Source: Lachnospiraceae bacterium UBA3641 (GTDB lineage Bacteria; Bacillota; Clostridia; Lachnospirales; Lachnospiraceae). From it: a stretch of 16,100 nt of DNA. The position numbers and the translations under genes are program-made. The notes beneath the pieces are model-generated. The model was not told where the DNA came from, ran no database searches, and saw only the letters and a list, made by a program, of their open reading frames with translations. How positions within the stretch are numbered: the first letter of the stretch is position 1; each line of letters starts with the position of its first letter. The DNA lies in assembly GCA_002373875.1 (NCBI GenBank), contig DFKQ01000086.1, positions 1-16,100 of the forward strand. Direction: 5' to 3'. Shown piece by piece: positions 1 through 7,700 of this stretch.

Positions 1-22
1 GTTTGAGGTTGGACTGTCAAAC
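1..22. repeat. Inverted repeat at window start
   Basis: GTTTGA (1-6) and TCAAAC (17-22) are perfect reverse complements around a 10-base loop. No T-run follows, so it is not a convincing intrinsic terminator, although it could belong to the 3' end of a gene to the left of the window. Confidence 0.3.
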
Positions 23-46
23 TTCTGATATAGTTACTGAGCAAAA

Positions 47-73
47 AGTGTCCGTAAATTCAGTGTCCGTAAA
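47..73 (+). repeat. 12-bp direct repeat AGTGTCCGTAAA
   Basis: AGTGTCCGTAAA occurs exactly at 47-58 and again at 62-73, with start points 15 bp apart. It could be a paired protein-binding site or debris of a mobile element. No promoter is positioned to make it a clear operator. Confidence 0.45.
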
Positions 74-217
74 GGTTATCAAATCCATTTAGGGACACCT
101 GGTATTACGGAGTCTTGAAAAAACGGTTTTGTGACCTTGAGTGGTATTCTTAAGGAGTAGCGTGCGACTGTCCCAAAAGGTCTTGTGTAGAGTGCCGTCT
201 CACATTCCAATATTTGT

Positions 218-246
218 TTGTAAAGATACTTTAAGTGTTTTATAAT
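218..246 (+). promoter_or_regulatory. Likely sigma-A promoter for the metallopeptidase gene
   Basis: A perfect -10 TATAAT lies at 241-246 with TTGTAA at 218-223, a 17-bp spacer. Transcription would begin near 252 and give a leader of about 170 nucleotides before the start codon at 420. The assignment rests only on motif match and spacing. Confidence 0.45.
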
Positions 247-325
247 CAGGGTAGATACAGCAGTTCGTTTATTCAAGGACAGGCTGTTCAATTTTATCTT
301 TGGTAGGGAAGAGAAGCATCGTAAA

Positions 326-354
326 TGAGTCACCGGGGACAGCTCTCAGAATCA
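326..354. repeat. Decayed REP-like motif
   Basis: The words GAGTCA, GGGGAC and TCTC occur here in the same order as in the intact hairpins at 4307-4340 and 13438-13467, but with extra bases and without the closing GACTC arm. It reads as a degenerate relative of those hairpins. The match is short, so chance similarity is possible. Confidence 0.35.
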
Positions 355-407
355 GTACGAGGTTTGCACTAAGGATAAAATAAGATACAAGACAGTGATT
401 CTTTTGG

Positions 408-414
408 AAGGAGG
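408..414 (+). promoter_or_regulatory. Ribosome binding site AAGGAGG
   Basis: AAGGAGG lies five bases before the ATG at 420. It is a near-consensus Shine-Dalgarno sequence and fixes the start of the metallopeptidase gene. Confidence 0.8.
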
Positions 415-419
415 AAGAG

Positions 420-3400
420 ATGAAAAAGAACACTAAAAGAAAGTATCAAGGCATAATGAAGATCTGTATATGCGTGGTCTTAAGTCTGGTATTGGCGGTT
501 GGGATGCTGCCAAACGGGATATATGCCGAGGAGTTGGAGATCCCGGAAGTTGAAGTTTTAGAAGTTGAGTCGACAGAAACTGAATCAGCGGCACCTGATA
601 CTGCATATTCGGTCGAAAATATCGAGATCAACCAGGGATTTTCGAAGCATACGAAGAGAGAAGGTGGAGAACAGACTCTGATCCGGGAATTTGCGGCAAA
701 CAAGGATACTGCGATCATGATGAAGATACCCGGTTCTGATGGCCTTACGCAGGAAGAAGCGAGGGAAAGAGCAAACGATTTTGAAATTGAGGTTTATCCG
801 GTTGTTGGAGGACGTGAATCGGACGATTATGAGCTCTATGACTTGCTTGAGGACCGCGGGTTCAACGTGATCAGGATATATGATAAGGACTGCAATCCCG
901 AGGCCGGCTGGTATCTGGAATTTATTATAAATAAAGGATTTTCCAAGGGCGTATACAACTTCCGCATAATAAACAGTGAAGGCGAGAAGGTAGGAGAGGC
1001 ATCCGGGATCAAATTTTATGAGACCAAAGACCTTAACATTCTTATTTTGCCTGTCAAGGCAAAATGGGGAAACGATGCTGCTGCACCGGAACCCGGAGTA
1101 TACAGCTGTAAAGACGGTCAGTTTGAATATTTTGGCGGGGAGAAAAGAAACTGGTCGCAGCTTCGTGATACAGTAAGAGAGTATCTGATGGATACTTATC
1201 CTACTGCAAATGTCACTGTTACCGAAGGTAAAGAGATCAATGCAAGCAAAATGGATCTTATCACCAACAACGGAATGTACAATCTGTGGAAGGAAGCATG
1301 TAAGCGCCAGGTAAAGACCAGAAGCGGAAAGGACAAATACGACCTTATACTTGCCTTTGTTCAGTACAGACAGGGAGAAGACGGAAGCATTCAGGGATAT
1401 ACCTACAGAAGGCCTGCCAATATAATCACTTACTCTGATGGGGATATGCTTCCGACGGTCGGACATGAGATCGCGCATTGTTTTGAGATAGGTGATGATT
1501 ATAAAGGAGGCACCTATAATCCTGATGTAAATCTTCCGCCCAGGGGATACTATGGTGATTCGTGGGATTTTCAGACCAAGATCACGATCACGGAGGGTGA
1601 CTGGCAAGACCCCGAAATGTACAAGAATTCAACATCTGATAAAAAGAAGAATGACATCAATACGAGAGCTACCGGAACAATGATCCCGTTATCGCTTCAT
1701 CCTTTCAGTCTGTCGCGAGATAAGATCATCACTTGGGAAGGTGTGGATGAAGATGGGGGATCAAAGGGAACAGTTTTTCCTACTATGTGTTTCATGTCTT
1801 CGGGTTTTAATGGAACTGATAATTACTGGAACTCATCAGTTAACTGGGATCATCTGTTAAAGAGTCTTATAAAGAAGGACAGTAAGGGTAATAAAAAAGA
1901 AGATGCGCAGCCGGAAACGGACAGTTTCTCCAATGTTGACGTATTTATGGAATCGCAGAATGACGATATGTCATCTGATGATATTATTAGCGAAGATGAC
2001 ATTTACTATGATGATGATTACAGGTTTGGTGAGTCCAATATGGTAGAGGTCAGCGGACGTATACAAACTGTAGGAGAAACGCAGACCGTTACAATGGATC
2101 CTATGTTCTCCTTCGAAGGCGACCTTGAGTATATCGAGCCCCTTGAAGATGAATACGAGGATAGTGAAGAAGTTTATACATTTGCTGCTCTTGATGAGAA
2201 CGGGAATATCATCAAATCACCTGTTGACGGCGAGCACGCCGCTGTTGAGTTTTATGCAGGCCGCGTTCCCTGCGGCTATATGGATGATTCGGTAGACTGT
2301 ACGGGTGATTTTGTCTTTGATGCCGAGTATCCTGAGGGTACAGCCGACTTTGCCATCATGAAGGGAAGGCTTGCAACAGCCACACCCGGGCAGAGCATTT
2401 GGAGAGCGTCTTCTGATCCGCTGTTTGCGGGTGCATTTGATGCAGCTCTTGTAGGGTCGCTTGAATCTTCCGAGTTCAATGAAGAGACCGGGGAGTTCAG
2501 AGTTAAATGGAATGTTGAATACCCGGATGTGAACAGACAGCTTTATTCGGAAGTGTATTATTATCCGGAGGGCGACGACGGAGACGGTTACTTTGTCTGC
2601 TGCAGTGACGATCAGATCTGGAAAGACGGAGAGGTATCGTTCCTTACCGAGGAATATGCCACTGATGAGTGTCCCGACGGATGGACGAGGAATGCCTATG
2701 TCCTTATAAGTGTGACAAATGGTATTAATGCGACCGATATCTATTCGGATGACAATGAGTTGACTCTTGGCGGCAACAGGTCGGAAATAACTCTTTCCGG
2801 TAGCGGTATTAAGAAGGAGACTATAGACGGTGAGACCATATATTCTGCGGTATATACCGGAAAAGAGATCACTCCGCAGGCAACTGTCAAAGCTTTAGAT
2901 CCTTACAAGGGTAATTACGTAACGCTTAAGAAGGATGTGGATTATACCGTAACTTATAATGACAACGTAAATAAAGGGATTGCATCTGTGAGCGTACAGG
3001 GTATCGGAGCATGGGTCGGAAAGAACACACATGAATTTGAGATCTCCGCAAAGAAGATTGACGGGACACCCGGGAGTATTCCGGATATGAAATACACAGC
3101 GGATCTTGACGGGGCTGTTGCACCTTACCTTATGATAACGGATAAGAACGGAAACCAGTTGGTATATGAAGATGACTTTACCGTTAAATACACAGTGGAT
3201 GGCAAGACAGATGAAAAACTGTCTGAGCTCATAACAGCTGATCCTGCCGAAAAAAAGGAAGTTACGGTGACATACTGCGGTACCGGGAATTATACGGATA
3301 CGCTCAAGAAGACTGTCAAATTCAATGTGCTTCCCACGAGTTCGGCAACAGTATTACTGTCACAGGAAAATACGACTATAACATTAAAATCAGATTATTT

Positions 3401-4295
3401 TGACTATACCGGTAAACCCATAAAAGCTTCGATCAAAATGGTGACAGTTAATGGTACGCCCCTCAAAACTTCCGATTATTCAGTTGTATATACGAATAAT
3501 ACCGCCATTGGAACCGCGAGGGTCACGGTCATAGGAAAGAAGAACTATGCGGGAAGTGCATACAATACTTACGAAATAAAGTCAAAGCAGGTAACATCAC
3601 TAAGCGTCAAGGGACTTGTTAATCAGACATATACCGGTAAAGAGATCGATGTTAACACGCTTCCGATCGAGGTCAAGGCCGGAGGGATAACGCTGAAGAA
3701 GGGAAGAGACTATACAGTATCGTCTGTTCCGGGCTGCAACTATAAGGATGTTACAACATCGCAGATCAAGAAGGACAAGAAGGCACCGGCAGTTGAGATA
3801 AAGCTTGTAGAGCTTTCCGATAAGGAACTCAGGAAGACTAAGGCCGCTGACCGTCCTATAGTCAGATGGAAGACCGGCAAGGCCGAATCAAAGAAGACGG
3901 TTTTAAAGACATTCTCGATTGTTGCGATAAAGCTTAACTCGCAAGCTGTATCAGCCGTTCAGAAGAGCTCTGATCAATCTGTAAATATTGTAAAATCTGC
4001 GGACGGTACTAAGACCATAGCAACGCTCAGAAGTGCTACGAAGGAAGAGGCGAAGAACAATAAGAAGTATTCCTTTGTGATCGAAGGATCAGAAGATTCT
4101 CTTGAGAAGAATGCGATCCTTACGGATGCGCTTACATTAAAAACAAGTGATCTTGAGCTTAAGCCGGACACGGATTATACAACGACCGTTTCGAAGACCG
4201 CAAACGGAAAGATCGGCTCCATCACGATCAAAGCTGTAAAGAACGGCATCTGCACCGGAAGCAGAACAATAAAATTCCTGTACACAAAGAAGTAA
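420..4295 (+). CDS. Secreted zinc-metallopeptidase-like protein with Ig-like repeats (1291 aa)
   Basis: Probably an exported protease. A signal peptide is clear: basic N-terminus, hydrophobic stretch at about residues 13-30, likely cleavage after IYA near residue 36. The zinc signature is H349-E350-x-x-H353 with Asp359/Asp360-Tyr361 following (HEIAHCFEIGDDY). This resembles the HExxH...DEY motif of M64 (IgA-peptidase-like) enzymes but is one residue shorter. Met459 in CFMSSG, about 100 residues later, could be a metzincin Met-turn. An Asp/Glu-rich stretch spans about residues 494-640. The C-terminal third carries Ig-like repeats that start with YTGK at residues 812, 996 and 1071, a type common on Lachnospiraceae surface proteins. 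The last 200 residues are rich in lysine and end in FLYTKK; no LPXTG or SLH anchor is seen. The start is fixed by AAGGAGG at 408-414. Peptidase family and substrate are inferred; export and the HExxH motif are read directly. Confidence 0.85.
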   Translation: MKKNTKRKYQGIMKICICVVLSLVLAVGMLPNGIYAEELEIPEVEVLEVESTETESAAPDTAYSVENIEINQGFSKHTKREGGEQTLIREFAANKDTAIMMKIPGSDGLTQEEARERANDFEIEVYPVVGGRESDDYELYDLLEDRGFNVIRIYDKDCNPEAGWYLEFIINKGFSKGVYNFRIINSEGEKVGEASGIKFYETKDLNILILPVKAKWGNDAAAPEPGVYSCKDGQFEYFGGEKRNWSQLRDTVREYLMDTYPTANVTVTEGKEINASKMDLITNNGMYNLWKEACKRQVKTRSGKDKYDLILAFVQYRQGEDGSIQGYTYRRPANIITYSDGDMLPTVGHEIAHCFEIGDDYKGGTYNPDVNLPPRGYYGDSWDFQTKITITEGDWQDPEMYKNSTSDKKKNDINTRATGTMIPLSLHPFSLSRDKIITWEGVDEDGGSKGTVFPTMCFMSSGFNGTDNYWNSSVNWDHLLKSLIKKDSKGNKKEDAQPETDSFSNVDVFMESQNDDMSSDDIISEDDIYYDDDYRFGESNMVEVSGRIQTVGETQTVTMDPMFSFEGDLEYIEPLEDEYEDSEEVYTFAALDENGNIIKSPVDGEHAAVEFYAGRVPCGYMDDSVDCTGDFVFDAEYPEGTADFAIMKGRLATATPGQSIWRASSDPLFAGAFDAALVGSLESSEFNEETGEFRVKWNVEYPDVNRQLYSEVYYYPEGDDGDGYFVCCSDDQIWKDGEVSFLTEEYATDECPDGWTRNAYVLISVTNGINATDIYSDDNELTLGGNRSEITLSGSGIKKETIDGETIYSAVYTGKEITPQATVKALDPYKGNYVTLKKDVDYTVTYNDNVNKGIASVSVQGIGAWVGKNTHEFEISAKKIDGTPGSIPDMKYTADLDGAVAPYLMITDKNGNQLVYEDDFTVKYTVDGKTDEKLSELITADPAEKKEVTVTYCGTGNYTDTLKKTVKFNVLPTSSATVLLSQENTTITLKSDYFDYTGKPIKASIKMVTVNGTPLKTSDYSVVYTNNTAIGTARVTVIGKKNYAGSAYNTYEIKSKQVTSLSVKGLVNQTYTGKEIDVNTLPIEVKAGGITLKKGRDYTVSSVPGCNYKDVTTSQIKKDKKAPAVEIKLVELSDKELRKTKAADRPIVRWKTGKAESKKTVLKTFSIVAIKLNSQAVSAVQKSSDQSVNIVKSADGTKTIATLRSATKEEAKNNKKYSFVIEGSEDSLEKNAILTDALTLKTSDLELKPDTDYTTTVSKTANGKIGSITIKAVKNGICTGSRTIKFLYTKK

Positions 4296-4306
4296 GACAG
4301 TGGGAT

Positions 4307-4340
4307 GAATGAGTCAGGGGACGTATCTCCTGACTCATTC
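4307..4340. terminator. 15-bp REP-like hairpin just after the metallopeptidase stop codon
   Basis: GAATGAGTCAGGGGA (4307-4321) pairs with TCTCCTGACTCATTC (4326-4340) around a CGTA loop, with one G-T wobble. It begins 11 bases after the stop codon. No T-run follows, so it may stabilise the mRNA 3' end or act in both directions rather than being a classic terminator. The GAGTCAGGGGAC core resembles REP elements of Clostridia that are associated with Y1 transposases of the RAYT type. That relationship is an inference from motif memory. Confidence 0.6.
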
Positions 4341-4472
4341 CGGCTATCGGGGTAACAGGATTCGAACCGATGCCCTAAAACGCCTCAAATCCAGTAAAGA
4401 AGGGAGATTCGAGCATCCTCTCCCTGAAAATTAACCAAAACGGAGGCAGTATTGTGTCCTTCGAAAACAACA
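4309..4472. repeat. 164-bp structured intergenic repeat, copy 1
   Basis: This copy matches 13438-13601 at 161 of 164 positions without gaps. The differences are at 4352 (G/A), 4393 (A/T) and 4415 (A/G). It starts with the REP-like hairpin and holds two further stems: ACAGGATT with AATCCAGT (one mismatch here, perfect in copy 2) and GGGAGA at 4402-4407 with TCTCCC at 4419-4424. Read on the minus strand, GGTTCGAATCC looks like a tRNA T-arm, but no full cloverleaf can be drawn. It carries no terminal inverted repeats and no open reading frame. It is probably a small non-autonomous element or a conserved 3' RNA module. Confidence 0.85.
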
Positions 4473-4481
4473 GTGGATTTC

Positions 4482-4510
4482 TTGCGTTTTCCTAATCTTT
4501 TTGGTATATT
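4482..4510 (+). promoter_or_regulatory. Promoter of the small RNA or leader
   Basis: TTGCGT at 4482-4487 and TATATT at 4505-4510 are 17 bp apart. An overlapping perfect TATAAT at 4510-4515 offers an alternative -10. Transcription would start at about 4516-4522, at or inside the first hairpin of the unit that follows. Confidence 0.55.
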
Positions 4511-4515
4511 ATAAT

Positions 4516-4596
4516 CAACAGGCGAAGCCTGTTGTGGCCTTGTCGTAAGATTTTGGTCCAACCGAATGGGCGGGGAGTCTCTCCGCCGTTTTTTTT
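4516..4596 (+). ncRNA. Candidate small RNA or leader attenuator of about 80 nt
   Basis: The predicted transcript opens with a perfect hairpin, CAACAGGC (4516-4523) and GCCTGTTG (4527-4534) around a GAA loop. It then has about 34 bases of open sequence containing TTGGTCCAACCG, and ends in a strong intrinsic terminator at 4569-4596. Promoter, capped 5' end and terminator within about 115 bp are the usual form of a stand-alone small RNA. Alternatively it is the attenuated 5' leader of the giant gene at 4711, because no other good promoter is seen between the terminator and that gene. I do not recognise a known riboswitch family. It contains no start codon followed by a useful frame. Confidence 0.5.
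4569..4596 (+). terminator. Intrinsic terminator of the small RNA or leader
   Basis: GGCGGGGA (4569-4576) pairs with TCTCCGCC (4580-4587) around a GTC loop, with one G-T pair. After one G comes a run of eight T (4589-4596). This is the strongest rho-independent terminator in the window, and it lies upstream of the giant gene rather than after a coding region. Confidence 0.85.
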
Positions 4597-4634
4597 GTAG
4601 AGAATTATGCGAGAGTTAAGTAAAAAATCACAAA

Positions 4635-4664
4635 ATACGCGCTGATACGCGTGGATACCTGTGG
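4635..4664 (+). repeat. Three imperfect 10-bp tandem repeats in the leader of the giant gene
   Basis: ATACGCGCTG (4635-4644), ATACGCGTGG (4645-4654) and ATACCTGTGG (4655-4664) follow one another directly, about 50 bp before the start codon. One-helical-turn spacing would suit a regulator that binds in phase, but chance or a small slippage event is also possible. Confidence 0.4.
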
Positions 4665-4697
4665 AAGGAAACAACTCAGGTCCATCCCGAAAAAAAC

Positions 4698-4703
4698 AGG
4701 AGG
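4698..4703 (+). promoter_or_regulatory. Ribosome binding site that sets the giant-gene start
   Basis: AGGAGG lies seven bases before ATG 4711. An in-frame GTG exists upstream at 4651, but it would put 20 non-hydrophobic residues ahead of a standard signal peptide and has no such site. The start at 4711 is therefore preferred. Confidence 0.85.
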
Positions 4704-4710
4704 AAAGGTA

Positions 4711-7700
4711 ATGAAAAAGAGATTTGTAAGGTTTTTAAGTGTTTTACTCAGTTTTGTACTTGCACTGGAGTGTATACCGCAATCAGTACTTCTGACGGTA
4801 CCGGTACAGGCAGCTGAAACGTATCTTAATCAAAACACGGATGAAGTAATAAATCCTGTGGCGGATCAGGATGTTTACGCAGGTCCGTCTGAAGATGACC
4901 CTCCTCTTACGGATGAGGATGTCGCATTGTGGATGGAAGAAAACGGCCTTGGTTCGGGCCGGATTATTACAGGCGGGGAAGAGAATAACAGTGAACCTTC
5001 CGATGATGATACGGAAATATGCAGTGACAGGACCGGGTCTTATAGAGATCCCGTATTCCGCAGCACAATATATGTGGATAATCTTGCGACAAATGGTCTG
5101 ACGCTTAAGGACGCTTTTTCTCTTGCGCAGACAAAAAGCAAGGAAAAGGTTCCACAAATTAGACTTGCAGAAGATATGTTCATAGACGAGCCTATATTGA
5201 TCAGTAAGGGGAAGACGATTCATCTGCAGCTTGACTGCCGTTCGCTTTTCCGTGCACCGTATGGGAGCGGCAAGGATAATATTTACTATATTATGGATAA
5301 TCCCGAATCAACCGGAAATATGTTTGTACTTGAAGAGGATGCCAAACTCATAATCACAGGCGGAAAATGTGTTGTAGAGATGACAGATACACGTTTTACC
5401 CAGAATGGAGTTTCCTTCAGGGAAAACGAAAAAACTTACACCTATAAAACGGGAAGACTTGTGGGAGGATATATTTCAGGTAAGGGTGGTGCCATATATG
5501 CCAACTCAAAATCAACTGTTGATCTGAGAGACCTTACCATAGCTAACTGTGCCGCAAAATACGGCGGCGCCATATATGCCGAATCCCAGGCTAATATACA
5601 GCTTACCAACACTAAGATAGTGTGCAATTTTGCCAAGGAAGACGGCGGGGCCGTTTATATGAACGGAGCACGCGGTGTGCTCGGTATGGATAATGATACC
5701 CGGATAACAGCGAACCGTGCCGGTGACCTTGGCGGTGCCATATACCTTGATTCCGATAAGATAATGGTATACGGGTACGGGAAAACAAGCATAGACAATA
5801 ATCTGGCGGTTAAACACGGTGGGGGCATCTATCTGCCAAATAACGGAAATAATCAGGTAAGAGGAATCACTTTCAAAAATAATGTAGGGCAGAAATACGG
5901 CGGAGCCATCTACGCCAACGGTAAGGAAGCTTCAATTACCAACTGTATATTTACAGGAAATTATTCCAAATACGGAGGCGGTATCTATTTTAATGCAAAC
6001 GGATGCGGTGTGAGCGGGGTTTCGCTGACAGGGAACAGTGCTGATGTTGACGGAGGCGGTATCTGGGTCGACAGCCAGGATGATCTTGCCTTTTCAGGGA
6101 CGGTGGTAGTTAAAGATAATACCGCAGGCGGTAAAAAAAGTAATCTTGTCCTTCAGACAGGTGTAGCTTCCAGAGCTTATATAAATCCCGGAACCGGGGC
6201 TCTGGGTGCCGGTAGTGAGGTATGGGTACATGATTCAGATGATGGAAAAATCAGACGTCTTAGTACCGGTTACGGCAATTTTGATGTAAGGCAGTTTCGC
6301 TGCGACAAAGACAACAAGCATGTTGAACTTAGGGACAGAATACTTTATATCATGGCGGGAAGTGAATCAGACCCGAAAGAGAATCCCGGTAAGGCAGAAG
6401 TATATCCGGTTAATTACAATGAATGGAAGACAAGGGATATCACTAAAGCAACCGGTGAAGCGGACGGTATGACGAATTATAAATTCACAGGTGCCGACGG
6501 TGCTGAGTACCCGGTTTATTACGGCTATGTGTCTTCTCCTTCGCACACAACAGAAGGCACCGATATCGTAAACAAGTATTATTATTCGGACGGTTTCTTT
6601 TTCACCGATCCGAAGAAATATGATAACCATCTTGCCACCTTTGGATTGAACATGGCCATGGCCAGCGCCGATGCCAGTATAAAGACCCAGGAGGATTACC
6701 GGTATAAGTTCACCAATATAAAGAGCCTGATGCAGCAGATAGGTATTTCTGAGAATAATATCTATATAAACACCTGGTATGCCAAAAAACCTACCGATGA
6801 TTCAATTGGTGTTGCTATCGGTAAGAAGACAATAAGGAACAGGGCTGGGGAGGAATACACCCTTGTGCCTATTGCTGTAAGAGGCGACGGCTATGAAAAA
6901 GAATGGGCCGGCAATATGACCATTAACGGCTCCAATACGGATGACATGAAGGATGAACATTCGGGCTTTAAATCAGCAAGAATCCATGTCATGGATGAGC
7001 TGAAATACTATATTAAGAACTACGGTCTCGAGAAAGACCTTAAGGAGGGCAGGGTCAAGTTCTTTATTACCGGATATTCACGCGGAAGCGCCACGGCAAA
7101 CCTTACGGGTAAATTCCTTGTGGATACCTATGGAGAGAATTCGGACTACAAGAACAAGAACCAGATATTTGCCTATTGCTACGAAGTTCCTGCGGGCGGA
7201 ACCGATTACAGGGACAATTCCAGGACGGAAAAGGGTAACGAATGCTATTACTGCGTTCACAATATAATAAACAAGGTGGATCTGGTCCCCCAATTAGCAC
7301 CCTATGAACTGGAATTTAAACGCTATGGCGTGGATCACTATGTGCCCGGTGACCCTCAGGTGAAGGAAACGCCTGTAAAATCAGATAAGCCTGCTGAAAT
7401 ATCAAAGAAGGTTGATAATGTTACCCTCTACTATGACAATGACCCATGGTATGTACGCAGCGCTAAATATAATGACCAAAGGCCCAAAATGGTCAAGCAA
7501 CTCCTGGCGATCAATGATGAACTGGCTTTTGTTGATTTTTTCAGTGAATACTATATCACCATGGGCAGGATGAACTTTTTTGAAAATTTTGAAGCATATA
7601 CTTTCCATATGAGAGATAACGGTAAGATACTTGAGAACTGGCTGCCGGAGCTCTATAACAAAGTGTTTAACTGGAACCTGTTAGCGAGTGATAAAAATGT

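Larger units (their letters stand above)
1..419. other. Gene-free leader region upstream of the metallopeptidase gene
   Basis: No convincing gene is seen here. A GTG-initiated 84-codon frame lies on the minus strand, but it has no good ribosome binding site and no recognisable domain. The stretch holds an inverted repeat at 1-22, a 12-bp direct repeat at 47-73, a likely promoter at 218-246, a decayed REP-like motif at 326-354 and the ribosome binding site of the next gene at 408-414. The words GGGACA, GGGACACC and TGTCCC recur through it, as is common in REP-type intergenic elements of Clostridia, so it may be a patchwork of old small repeats. Confidence 0.5.

Noticed and set aside
79..333. 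Minus-strand 84-codon frame in the first intergenic region
   Set aside because: It starts with GTG inside a REP-like motif, lacks a ribosome binding site and has no recognisable domain; it looks like a chance frame through repeat-derived DNA.
585..1607. Minus-strand 340-codon frame
   Set aside because: It is fully antisense to the metallopeptidase gene, which has a signal peptide, an active-site motif and a strong ribosome binding site. The antisense product shows no domain and is rich in Ile, Ser and Arg, as expected of a shadow.
4341..4440. tRNA gene on the minus strand within the 164-bp repeat
   Set aside because: GGTTCGAATCC resembles a T-arm, but the T-stem has two mismatches and no acceptor or anticodon arm can be built, so it is at most a remnant.
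4651..4710. Upstream GTG start for the giant gene
   Set aside because: It adds 20 residues before a normal signal peptide and overlaps the 10-bp repeats, while AGGAGG is placed correctly for ATG 4711.
5485..6075. Tandem DNA repeats or CRISPR-like array in the GGAIY region
   Set aside because: The periodicity is at the protein level (25-29 residues) with varied codons; there are no identical DNA repeats with unique spacers.
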